A stretch of DNA of 60,719 bases, taken from an uncultured Eubacteriales bacterium. Its GTDB lineage: Bacteria > Bacillota > Clostridia > UBA1381 > UMGS1253. Positions within the stretch are counted from its first letter, which is position 1. Each line of letters begins with the position of its first letter. The DNA is taken from positions 1 through 60,719 of the forward strand of contig CABUKE010000011.1 in assembly GCA_902492065.1 (NCBI GenBank). The letters are read 5' to 3'. The translations under genes and the position numbers were made by a program. This document shows positions 42,922-50,438 of the stretch, in pieces. Below the pieces are notes generated by a model that ran no database searches, was not told the origin of the DNA, and was given only the letters and a program-made list of their open reading frames with translations.

Positions 42922-43308
42922 TTACGCATCTCCCTTCTGCTTGAGCGCATTAATCTGGTCGCGCAGCGTCGCCGCGCGCTCAAAGTCCTGTTTTGCAACC
43001 GCCTCGTCGAGCTGTTTACCAAGCTGCTCGAGCTCGCGCTTTGCCTTGAGCTTCTCGCTTGCGTTTTTCGCAATCTTGCCCGTGTGCGCCGCGTTGCCGT
43101 GGATGCTTGTGAGCACCTGCGTCAAATACGGCTTAAACGCCTCGTAGCAGTGCGGGCACCCGAGCCGCCCCGTTTTGGAAAACTCCGCAAGGCTCATGTG
43201 GCACTTGGGGCATACCGCGTTCGGCACGGTCGTCTGCGCCGTGTGCGGCGCATGCATAAACAAATTCAAGTCGTCATTAAAGAAATCCGAAAACAAATCG
43301 TAGAGCAT
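42922..43308 (-). CDS. mcsA: McsA-like zinc/UVR-domain activator, short form
   Basis: 128-residue activator of McsB. It has two CXXC pairs (VCPKCHMSLAEF and LGCPHCYEAFKPYL) and a C-terminal UVR motif (EAVAKQDFERAATLRDQINALK). The usual first zinc-binding segment of McsA, with its own two CXXC pairs, is missing, and the N-terminus is instead a short acidic/hydrophobic stretch (LYDLFSDFFNDDLNLF). The start at 43308 has AAAGGAGTGGGGG; no room remains for a longer protein, as ctsR ends 33 bases upstream. Confidence 0.85.
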   Translation of the reverse strand: MLYDLFSDFFNDDLNLFMHAPHTAQTTVPNAVCPKCHMSLAEFSKTGRLGCPHCYEAFKPYLTQVLTSIHGNAAHTGKIAKNASEKLKAKRELEQLGKQLDEAVAKQDFERAATLRDQINALKQKGDA

Positions 43309-43341
43309 GACCCCCACTCCTTTCTAAGCTATCCACCCCTA

Positions 43342-43785
43342 CTATGTTAGACTGAGCAGCATGGTTTTAAACGTCTTTGCCCGATACTCGTCGCGCTGCG
43401 GCTGCTGGAACGGAATCGCCCGGTCGCCGAGCGCGCTCGCAATCAGCCTGTGCTCGCGCTTTGTCACAATGCCCGCCTGCTCCATGTTGGTAAGCATGGC
43501 GCACACGGTCGCATAGTCGATGCTTTCGCCCACGGAATTGACCACATGCATCAGATATCCGCCGCCCGAGCAGTCGACCCGCCGTATGCGGATAAACCCG
43601 CCGCCGCCGCGCTGGCTCTCGACTACGTAGCCGCGTTGCCCGGTAAAGCGGGTCGAGATCACGTAATTGATCTGCGACGGCGCGCACGAGAAGTGCTGCG
43701 CCAGCTCGTTCCGCTTGAGCGTCACGTCGGGTTCTTCGTTTAACATATCTAATAGGAATTGTTCAATAATATCGCTGACCTTCAT
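43342..43785 (-). CDS. ctsR: stress-gene repressor CtsR
   Basis: 147-residue repressor of class III heat-shock genes. It starts MKVSDIIEQFLLDMLNE, followed by a winged HTH (RNELAQHFSCAPSQINYVISTRF) and the glycine-rich wing RGGGGFIRIRRV that reads TTTGACT repeats and senses heat. The C-terminal part contacts McsB. Operators lie on both sides of its own promoter. I use ATG 43785; 43809 is in frame but has poor ribosome-site spacing. Confidence 0.94.
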   Translation of the reverse strand: MKVSDIIEQFLLDMLNEEPDVTLKRNELAQHFSCAPSQINYVISTRFTGQRGYVVESQRGGGGFIRIRRVDCSGGGYLMHVVNSVGESIDYATVCAMLTNMEQAGIVTKREHRLIASALGDRAIPFQQPQRDEYRAKTFKTMLLSLT

Positions 43786-43821
43786 TTGGCTTTCACCACC
43801 AATCGACATAACCTTTTATTA

Positions 43822-43920
43822 TTTGACTTTGACTTTCTTTGACCTTTCGTGTATTAGTATAGCACGCTCCATTTTATTTGTCAACCCCTTTTTTGAAAAA
43901 TTTTTTGACTTTCTTTGACT
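43822..43920 (-). promoter_or_regulatory. CtsR operators
   Basis: Heptads TTTGACT (43822-43828 and 43828-43834) and TTTGACC (43838-43844) lie downstream of the -10. A second pair, TTTGACT (43904-43910 and 43914-43920), lies upstream of the -35. On the minus strand they read as the GGTCAAA/AGTCAAA direct repeats of CtsR boxes. Confidence 0.9.
43856..43884 (-). promoter_or_regulatory. ctsR operon promoter
   Basis: On the minus strand: TTGACA (43884-43879), 17-base spacer, TATACT (43861-43856), flanked by CtsR heptads. Confidence 0.9.
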
Positions 43921-44059
43921 ATTAAATTTTTCCAGATTAAATGAGTGACATATTACAAAAAAACTGCTTTTGGGATGAAAAAGTTGTTCCAATATGATAA
44001 ACTGATAGAGAAGCAGCAGAGAAAACAAAAAAATTCCGGCAAGAATTTTGTAAAATAGA

Positions 44060-44088
44060 TTGAATTATTATACATTTTATTGTATAAT
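44060..44088 (+). promoter_or_regulatory. argD promoter with possible ARG box
   Basis: TTGAAT (44060-44065), 17-base spacer, TATAAT (44083-44088). The TGAATTATTATACA stretch resembles an ArgR half-palindrome, so arginine repression is plausible. Confidence 0.62.
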
Positions 44089-44124
44089 TATAAAATCTTA
44101 TCACGCCGGACATGGAGGTGCGCT

Positions 44125-45324
44125 ATGAATCTGCAAGAGATTAAACAAATGGATGAAACGTATTATATGAATACCTTTGGGCAGCGGCGAAATGTCGCAT
44201 TCGACCACGGCAAAGGAATCACGCTCTACGACACGGAGGGCAATGCCTACACGGACTTTTTTGCCGGCATTGCGGTCAACGCGCTCGGCTACGCGCACCC
44301 TGCGTTTGTAAAGGCTTTGCAGGAGCAGGCGGGCAAGCTTTTGCACACCTCGAGCCTGTATTATATCGAGCAGCAGGCGCGCCTTGCAAAAATGATTGTG
44401 GAGCGTTCGTGTGCGGACCGCGTATTTTTGGCCAATTCGGGCGCGGAGGCGAACGAGGGCGCCATCAAGCTGGCGAAAATTTACTTCTACAAGCAGGGGA
44501 AGGCGGAGCGGAGCGAGATTATCACCCTGACGGATTCGTTCCACGGGCGGACGCTGACAACCGTGGCGGCGACGGGCCAGCCGAAGTACCAGAAGCCGTA
44601 CCGCCCGCTTACGCCTGGGTTTATCCACGTGCCGCTCGGCGACTTTGCCGCGCTTGCGGCGGCGGTCACAGACAAGACAGCGGCAATCCTACTCGAGCCG
44701 ATTCAGGGCGAGAGCGGCGTACATCCGTGTGGGAAAGAATATCTCCAAAAGGTACGTGCCCTGTGTGACGAGAAGGGTATTGTGCTGATTTTTGACGAGG
44801 TGCAGACCGGAATCGGCCGGACGGGAAAGCTTTTTGCGTACGAGCATTACGGTGTGGAGCCGGACATTTTCACGTTGGCGAAGGCGCTGGGCGGCGGTGT
44901 GCCGATTGGCGCGGTGTGCGCGAAACAAGCGTTCTGTGCGTTTGAGCCAGGCGACCACGGCTCAACCTTTGGCGGCAATCCGTTTTCCAGCGCGGCTGGC
45001 TGTGCGGTACTCGACATTATTGAGCGCGAAGGGTTGGTCGAGCATGCGGCCGAGGTTGGCGCGTATTTAAAAGAAAAGCTCTGCGCGCTGGCAAAGAACT
45101 ATCCAGACAAAATCGCCGAGGTGCGCGGCGTGGGGCTGATGTTGGGCGTGGAGTACAAGGATGGCCTTGTCAAAGCGGTCAACGACGCGCTGTTTGCACG
45201 GCGTATCCTGTGCGGCAACACGGCGACGACGCTGCGTATCCTGCCGCCGCTGATTGTCACAAAGGAAGAGGTTGACGCGTTTATCGAAGTGTTAGACGAC
45301 GTGACAAACCGGATTACAAAATAA
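44125..45324 (+). CDS. argD: acetylornithine aminotransferase
   Basis: 399-residue PLP enzyme of arginine synthesis (class III aminotransferase). GLANSGAEANEGAIKLAK-type region, HGRTLTTVAATGQPKY, LIFDEVQTGIGRTGKLFAYEHYGVEPDIFTLAKALGGG (in parts) with the PLP lysine, and HGSTFGGNPFSSAAG are conserved. Start at 44125 behind ATGGAGGTG. argF follows after 33 bases. The rest of the arginine pathway is not in the window. Confidence 0.94.
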   Translation: MNLQEIKQMDETYYMNTFGQRRNVAFDHGKGITLYDTEGNAYTDFFAGIAVNALGYAHPAFVKALQEQAGKLLHTSSLYYIEQQARLAKMIVERSCADRVFLANSGAEANEGAIKLAKIYFYKQGKAERSEIITLTDSFHGRTLTTVAATGQPKYQKPYRPLTPGFIHVPLGDFAALAAAVTDKTAAILLEPIQGESGVHPCGKEYLQKVRALCDEKGIVLIFDEVQTGIGRTGKLFAYEHYGVEPDIFTLAKALGGGVPIGAVCAKQAFCAFEPGDHGSTFGGNPFSSAAGCAVLDIIEREGLVEHAAEVGAYLKEKLCALAKNYPDKIAEVRGVGLMLGVEYKDGLVKAVNDALFARRILCGNTATTLRILPPLIVTKEEVDAFIEVLDDVTNRITK

Positions 45325-45357
45325 ATTGTGTATTTCTATATAGAAAGGAAGCAAGCC

Positions 45358-46275
45358 ATGAAGGATTTTATCAGTTTACACGACTACAGCAAGGAGCAGA
45401 TTGAAGGGCTGTTAAAGCTCGCAATCCGGCTCAAAACAGAGCTGAAAAACGGTATCCCGCACCCGCTCTTGAAGGGGAAAACGCTCGGGATGATTTTTAC
45501 CAAATCGTCGACGCGCACGCGTGTTTCGTTTGAGGTCGGTATGACGCAGCTCGGCGGGTATCCGCTGTTTCTCAGCTCGGCGGACATCCAGCTCGGCCGC
45601 GGCGAGAGCATCTACGACACGGCGAACGTCCTGTCGCGCTACCTCGACGGCATTATGATTCGCACATATGCGCACAGCGACGTGCTCGACCTGGCAAAGT
45701 ATGCGTCGATCCCGATCATTAACGGTCTGACGGATCTGCTCCACCCGTGCCAGGTGCTGGCCGATTTGCTGACGGTGTACGAGCATAAGGGCAAGCTGGA
45801 AGGTTTGAAGCTCGCCTACCTGGGCGATGGGAACAACATGGCGCACTCGCTCCTGTACGGCTGTGCGAAGGTCGGCATGGACGTTGCCGTTGCGACGCCA
45901 GCGGGCTATGCCTGCGACGCGGAGGTTGTCGCGCAGGCGAAAGAGGACGCGAAGCAGAGCGGGAGCAACGTGCTGATTACGACTGACCCGGAGGCCGCAA
46001 TCGCCGGCGCGGACGTCGTGTACACGGATACGTGGGTCAGCATGGGGCAGGAGGCCGAAAAGGCCGAGCGGCTCAAAATTTTCACGCCGTACCAGATTGA
46101 CGTGGCACGCTTTGCACAGGCGAAGTCGGACGCAATCTTTTTGCACTGCCTGCCGGCATACCGGGGCTACGAGGTCACAGAGGACGTCATTGACGGGCCG
46201 CAGTCGGTTATATTTGATGAAGCAGAGAACCGCCTGCACGCACAGAAGGCGGTCATGGCGACGGTTATGGCATAA
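45358..46275 (+). CDS. argF: ornithine carbamoyltransferase
   Basis: 305-residue enzyme making citrulline from ornithine and carbamoyl phosphate. The phosphate loop KSSTRTRVSFEVG (about residues 47-59), the HPCQVLADLLT motif, DTWVSMGQE of the ornithine loop and HCLPAYRG are all intact. It pairs with argD in one operon, which favours a biosynthetic rather than arginine-deiminase role. RBS AGAAAGGAAG. Confidence 0.95.
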   Translation: MKDFISLHDYSKEQIEGLLKLAIRLKTELKNGIPHPLLKGKTLGMIFTKSSTRTRVSFEVGMTQLGGYPLFLSSADIQLGRGESIYDTANVLSRYLDGIMIRTYAHSDVLDLAKYASIPIINGLTDLLHPCQVLADLLTVYEHKGKLEGLKLAYLGDGNNMAHSLLYGCAKVGMDVAVATPAGYACDAEVVAQAKEDAKQSGSNVLITTDPEAAIAGADVVYTDTWVSMGQEAEKAERLKIFTPYQIDVARFAQAKSDAIFLHCLPAYRGYEVTEDVIDGPQSVIFDEAENRLHAQKAVMATVMA

Positions 46276-46317
46276 CACAGCGCGGCATTGCCGGATTGGA
46301 GAAAAGGGGCAAAGAAT

Positions 46318-46803
46318 ATGGGACTTGGATTTGAAGTACGAGCCGCAACGTACGGCGATATCGACGCGATTGAAAAGATTACACACGAGGCGTTTCAAAA
46401 ATATGCCCAAATGGTGGGCAACGACAAGATACAGGCATTGTCTGAAACAAAAGAGGACATCAAGCGCGACATCGACACGAAGCTTGTGCTCGTCGCGTTC
46501 ATGGACGGCGTGCCGGTCGGCAGCGTGCGGGTCGAGGTTGATATGGAGCAAAAAACGGCCTACCTGAGCCGCTTTGGTGTCAAGGTCAGCTCCCAGAACA
46601 ACGGCGTAGGCAAGTCGCTGATGAATCTCGTCGATATCAAAATGCGGGAAATGGGCGTACAACGCATTATGCTGCACACGGGCGCGAAGGTCGGCTCGCT
46701 CGTGCGGTTTTACTATGGGCGCGGCTTTTACGTGGATTCGACCACAAAGGATCGGGGGTATATCCGGGCGCTTTTATGTAAGGATTATAAAGAAGAAAAG
46801 TAA
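46318..46803 (+). CDS. GNAT-family acetyltransferase
   Basis: 161 residues with a GNAT fold: VRAATYGDIDAIEKITHEAF at the start, strand 4 (AYLSRFGVKVSSQNNGVGKSLMNLV) with the acetyl-CoA loop, and a C-terminal RFYYGRGFYVDSTTKDRGYIRALL. It lies 42 bases after argF with AAAAGGGGC upstream, so it is probably in the arg operon. An N-acetyltransferase role in arginine metabolism is possible but unproven. Confidence 0.85.
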   Translation: MGLGFEVRAATYGDIDAIEKITHEAFQKYAQMVGNDKIQALSETKEDIKRDIDTKLVLVAFMDGVPVGSVRVEVDMEQKTAYLSRFGVKVSSQNNGVGKSLMNLVDIKMREMGVQRIMLHTGAKVGSLVRFYYGRGFYVDSTTKDRGYIRALLCKDYKEEK

Positions 46804-46905
46804 CAATTTGTGTCGAAAAAATAATATTTAGTATGCGTGTTAATTTGGACACAAGATATAGTACCTCTGTTTTGAAACTTTCACCCTTCAATTTTTTGCA
46901 AAGTA

Positions 46906-46935
46906 TTGTGTTCTACTTTTTGTCTGTGCTATAAT
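46906..46935 (+). promoter_or_regulatory. candidate promoter of the small protein gene
   Basis: TTGTGT (46906-46911), 18-base spacer, TATAAT (46930-46935). Confidence 0.5.
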
Positions 46936-47001
46936 ACAATTAATTAGCAGGAAGAATATGGTGTGAGGGTCTGGTGTTGTATGAAAATGGAGGATGTTAG
47001 A

Positions 47002-47151
47002 GTGGTACAGGAAAGAACAAAAGACAAAATTAAACAGGGAAGGTCAGAACCGGCTATTGTGGATAATCCGGAGGCAAAACAGCTTTATCATGAGATGTGC
47101 GACCTGTTTGATAAGCTGGTGGCCCTGACAAAGCAATGTGCGAAGAAATGA
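47002..47151 (+). CDS. small hypothetical protein
   Basis: 49 charged residues, helical, no family recognised (KIKQGRSEPAIVDNPEAKQL, then LYHEMCDLFDKLVALTKQCAKK in parts). GTG 47002 follows GGAGG by 8 bases, the best start signal. GTG 46963 (62 residues, behind AGGAAG) and ATG 46981 are alternatives. A promoter-like sequence lies upstream and a terminator downstream, which supports a real gene. Confidence 0.65.
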   Translation: MVQERTKDKIKQGRSEPAIVDNPEAKQLYHEMCDLFDKLVALTKQCAKK

Positions 47152-47169
47152 ACAACTACTTCAAATTGA

Positions 47170-47214
47170 AAAACCGCTGGCCAGAAGGGGTACTGACCAG
47201 CGGTTTTATTTTTT
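47170..47214. terminator. bidirectional terminator
   Basis: AAAACCGCTGG/CCAGCGGTTTT outer stem extended by CAG/CTG, then ATTTTTT; shared with the convergent symporter gene. Confidence 0.9.
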
Positions 47215-47232
47215 AAAATTCTATAATATCGC

Positions 47233-48597
47233 TTAAAACTTGAGAATGCCGAAAGCTTCCAACACGGAAGAAATCAAAATTGCAACAATGCAGACCGGCG
47301 CAACATACTTAATCATGACCTTGTACATGGCCTCCCGCCTAAACTGCGAGGAGATTTTGACCTCGTCGCTGATGGTTTTGACGCCGACCACGTAGCCGAT
47401 AAACAGGCAGGTCAGAAGCGCGCCAAGCGGCATCAGAACCGCATTGGTGATAAAGTCAAAGAATGTTAAGAAGTCCATCCCAAGTATCGTAAAGGAGGAC
47501 CAGGCTCCGTTTCCGAGCGAGGACGGAATCCCAAGCAAAAGCGCGCCGCCCGCCACGATTGCCGTCGCAGGTCCGCGACGGAGCTTCCATTTATCGCCCA
47601 GCGTCGAAACCACGCTCTCCATGAGCGATATTGCTGAGGTCAGCGCAGCAAAGAACACGAGCAGGAAGAACGCCGCACCTACTACGCCGCCAAACGGCAT
47701 GGAGTCGAACACCTTCGGCAGTGTCACAAACATCAGGCCGGGGCCTTTGTTGAGGTTAGCGTTCAGCACGGCGCTGTCGCCCGCTGAGAAGGAGAAAATT
47801 GCCGGTATAATCATCATGGCGGCCAGGACGGCAATGCCGGTGTCAAACAGCTCAATCCGTTTAACGCATTTGTTCAGGTCGTCCTTCTTTTGCAGATAGG
47901 AGCCATAGGTAATCATAATACCCATTGCCAGCGACATGGAGTAAAACATTTGTCCAAGTGCTGCCAGCAACGTCATGGGCGTAAACTGTGAAAAGTTCGG
48001 GATAAACAGATACTTGATGCCGTCAATTGCTCCAGGTAAAAAGGCGCTGTAAATAGCAATTGCGATAGAAAGCACAACCAGAATCGGCATCAGGATTTTG
48101 CTGACCTTTTCGATTCCTTTTTCCACACCGTTAATTACGACCAGAAAGGTCATGAGCATAAACAGCACAAACCAGAACAGCGGCGACCACACATCGCCGG
48201 TAAAGCTTCCGAAAAAGCTTTCGCCCGCAAGAGCCGCAGAGTGCCCTACAACAAACTCATAGAAATATTTAATAACCCATCCGCCGATTACACTGTAGTA
48301 GGACAAAATGACAAACGCGACAAATACCGCGATCCAGCCGATGAAGCTGTACTTTTTCGCAAGCGATTGGTATGCGCCGATCGGGCTCAGCCCTGTCTTT
48401 CTGCCGAGCGCAATCTCCGAAATCATGATGGTATAGCCAAACGTCACAACGAGCAGAATATAAATCAGCAAAAAGATTCCGCCGCCGTGCTTAGCAACCA
48501 GATATGGAAACCGCCAAATGTTTCCCAGGCCAACGGCGCTCCCCGCCGCTGCTAAAATGAAGCCCACGCTTCCAGTGAATTTTCCCCTCTTTTCCAT
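47233..48597 (-). CDS. neurotransmitter:sodium symporter family transporter
   Basis: 454-residue LeuT-fold symporter with about 11 hydrophobic helices. The family signature GSAVGLGNIWRFPYLVAKHGGG is in helix 1, with GVEKGIEKVSKILMP and AALTSAISLMESVVS in the core. It imports amino acids or similar solutes with sodium. The substrate is not predictable. The start at 48597 has AAAGGAGG upstream; longer in-frame codons lack a signal. Confidence 0.94.
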   Translation of the reverse strand: MEKRGKFTGSVGFILAAAGSAVGLGNIWRFPYLVAKHGGGIFLLIYILLVVTFGYTIMISEIALGRKTGLSPIGAYQSLAKKYSFIGWIAVFVAFVILSYYSVIGGWVIKYFYEFVVGHSAALAGESFFGSFTGDVWSPLFWFVLFMLMTFLVVINGVEKGIEKVSKILMPILVVLSIAIAIYSAFLPGAIDGIKYLFIPNFSQFTPMTLLAALGQMFYSMSLAMGIMITYGSYLQKKDDLNKCVKRIELFDTGIAVLAAMMIIPAIFSFSAGDSAVLNANLNKGPGLMFVTLPKVFDSMPFGGVVGAAFFLLVFFAALTSAISLMESVVSTLGDKWKLRRGPATAIVAGGALLLGIPSSLGNGAWSSFTILGMDFLTFFDFITNAVLMPLGALLTCLFIGYVVGVKTISDEVKISSQFRREAMYKVMIKYVAPVCIVAILISSVLEAFGILKF

Positions 48598-48675
48598 AAT
48601 AAACCTCCTTTGTTCCTCCGTGTATCCGTACAAAAACTGCGGTACACGGGCAATCGTTTCTTTTGTCATTCTTGC

Positions 48676-48996
48676 TTATACTATGCCCAAAAAGCCCAAA
48701 CAATACTCGCATACAAACACTGCGGCGACGCTGCAAAGCGCGACCGGCAAAAGGCCGAGATTTTTATAAGAAAGCGCCAGCGCGACAACCGTTCCGGCTA
48801 TCGCGGAATAGAGCGTCGCCGTAGAGGTCAGCACGTCGGGAAATACCATTGCGGCGAGCACGCCGTAGGGCATGTACATCAAAAAGGATTGTAAAAACCG
48901 GTTCTTGATTTTTTTCCGGAATACTGCCAGCGGGAGCACCCGCGGCAGGTAGGTGACGACTGCCATCACCAAAATGGCAAGAATTAAACGCTGCAT
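48676..48996 (-). CDS. azlD: branched-chain amino acid exporter subunit AzlD
   Basis: 106-residue membrane protein with four hydrophobic helices (MQRLILAILVMAVVTYLPRVLPL, LMYMPYGVLAAMVFPDVL), matching AzlD. With AzlC it exports branched-chain amino acids. It starts 2 bases after the azlC stop, GGAG 7 bases before the ATG. Confidence 0.93.
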   Translation of the reverse strand: MQRLILAILVMAVVTYLPRVLPLAVFRKKIKNRFLQSFLMYMPYGVLAAMVFPDVLTSTATLYSAIAGTVVALALSYKNLGLLPVALCSVAAVFVCEYCLGFLGIV

Positions 48997-48998
48997 AC

Positions 48999-49709
48999 TC
49001 ACTCCGCCGTCTCCTCCTCCCGAAGGGGGAACAACACGGCTCCAACCGCAGAAGAAACAACCCCACAAATAATGATGACCCACCCTTTGCTCAAAGTATT
49101 CAGGACGGGGACATAGAAGAAGATACAGCTCATAATGACGGAGATTAAAACAACGCGCAAAACCGGCTTTGACGACTTGGCAGCGGGTAAAATAATGGCA
49201 ATAAACATAGCGTAGAGTGCAATGCCGAGCGCGCTGCGTACTGACATGGGTAAAAACGAGCTTGCAAACGCGCCGAGCGCCGTGCCGAGGATCCAGCCGG
49301 AATAGGAGCACAGAATCAGCCCCAGCATATAGCGGAAGTTCAGCTCCCGCCCCTGCTGCATGGCAACGGCATAGATTTCGTCCGTGTTGCCGAAGGCAAC
49401 CACGAGCCGCCGCCACAGCCCCATATTGGACAGACGCTGCGACAAGGAGAGCGACATTAAAAGGTAGCGCAGATTGATAATTAAAAGCGTAAACGCGATT
49501 TCCGTAAAGGCGGCCCCTGCCGCAAGCAGGTCCGCGCCCGCGAACTGCCCCGTACCGGTGAAGCTTGTCAGTGAAATCACAATCGGCGACCAGGCAGGCA
49601 GCCCTTTTTGTACGGCTATCATGCCGAAGGCGAACGAAACGGAGAGGTATCCCATTGCGATGGGCAGCCCGTCCTTTGCGCCTTTGCCAAATGTCAGCTC
49701 CTGTATCAT
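48999..49709 (-). CDS. azlC: branched-chain amino acid exporter subunit AzlC
   Basis: 236-residue membrane protein. The family start KDGLPIAMGYLSVSFAFGMIA, SLTSFTGTGQFAGADLLAAGAAFTEIAFTLLIINLRYLLMSLSLSQRL (in parts) and about seven helices identify AzlC. It forms an exporter for leucine and related amino acids with AzlD. RBS AAAGGAGG. Confidence 0.95.
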   Translation of the reverse strand: MIQELTFGKGAKDGLPIAMGYLSVSFAFGMIAVQKGLPAWSPIVISLTSFTGTGQFAGADLLAAGAAFTEIAFTLLIINLRYLLMSLSLSQRLSNMGLWRRLVVAFGNTDEIYAVAMQQGRELNFRYMLGLILCSYSGWILGTALGAFASSFLPMSVRSALGIALYAMFIAIILPAAKSSKPVLRVVLISVIMSCIFFYVPVLNTLSKGWVIIICGVVSSAVGAVLFPLREEETAE

Positions 49710-49765
49710 ATATGCCGTCCTCCTTTCCCTGCGATTTTCAGATATTGGAAATTACTTCGCTTATA

Positions 49766-49802
49766 AAAAAATATTCGTACGCAAAGGCACGAATATTTTT
49801 TT
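49766..49802. terminator. hairpin terminator between csp and azlC
   Basis: AAAAATATTCGT/ACGAATATTTTT stem with an 11-base loop and T-runs on both strands; could end csp or azlC-leader transcripts. A smaller ACAGGC/GCCTGT hairpin is at 49804-49818. Confidence 0.78.
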
Positions 49803-49966
49803 ACAGGCATAGCCTGTCTAATCCAAAACAAAATGATTATCTGTACTGCAACAATCACTACAATCGGTTTTGCTCCAAAAAAAGCCTTCTTTTAAACAGG
49901 AATAACGTAAAACATTATACTATTTTACAAAAGAAAATCCTTTTTATATACAAAATCAGATACCAA

Positions 49967-50167
49967 TTAGAGCTTTGTTACGTTGGCAGCCTGCGGGCCC
50001 TTTGCCCCGTCGATTACCTCAAACTCTACGCTGGCACCCTCGTCAAGCGTCTTGTAGCCTTCGCCCTGGATTGCAGAAAAATGTACGAATACATCTTCGC
50101 CGCTCTCGCTCTGGATAAATCCATAGCCCTTTTCACTGTTGAACCATTTTACTGTACCTTTTTGCAT
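49967..50167 (-). CDS. cold-shock protein
   Basis: 66-residue single OB-fold RNA/DNA chaperone of the CspA/CspB family. RNP1 KGYGFIQ and RNP2 VFVHFSAI are intact, with the usual MQKGTVKWFNSEKG start. RBS TTGGAGGAAC. A 5' leader of about 70 bases holds a small hairpin (ACACAG/CTGTGT at 50193-50208), in keeping with the long leaders of csp mRNAs. Confidence 0.96.
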   Translation of the reverse strand: MQKGTVKWFNSEKGYGFIQSESGEDVFVHFSAIQGEGYKTLDEGASVEFEVIDGAKGPQAANVTKL

Positions 50168-50245
50168 TGCTTTGTTCCTCCAAATCTTTTTTACACAGCA
50201 TACTGTGTTTGCACAGGCATATTCAGCCATTTGTGCTTCCCGATA

Positions 50246-50274
50246 ATCATACCACACGCGTGCGGGGATGTCAA
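50246..50274 (-). promoter_or_regulatory. csp promoter
   Basis: On the minus strand: TTGACA (50274-50269), 17-base spacer, TATGAT (50251-50246). Confidence 0.82.
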
Positions 50275-50438
50275 TAAAAAGTTTGCAAAAGGGCGCAGGT
50301 TTTGAGGGCGGTTTTTCGCGCTTCTTCGCACAGAAATAAATGTAAAAAGTATGCAACAAAATGTGAAAAGATGGCGTCTAAGTAAATAGAGTAATATAGG
50401 ATCGGAATGGAAAAAATTACAAAAGGGGGCGTTTTACA

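Noticed and set aside
45412..46677. Open frame of 421 codons antisense to argF and the GNAT gene
   Set aside because: Shadow of two well-supported genes; Arg/His-rich low-complexity translation.
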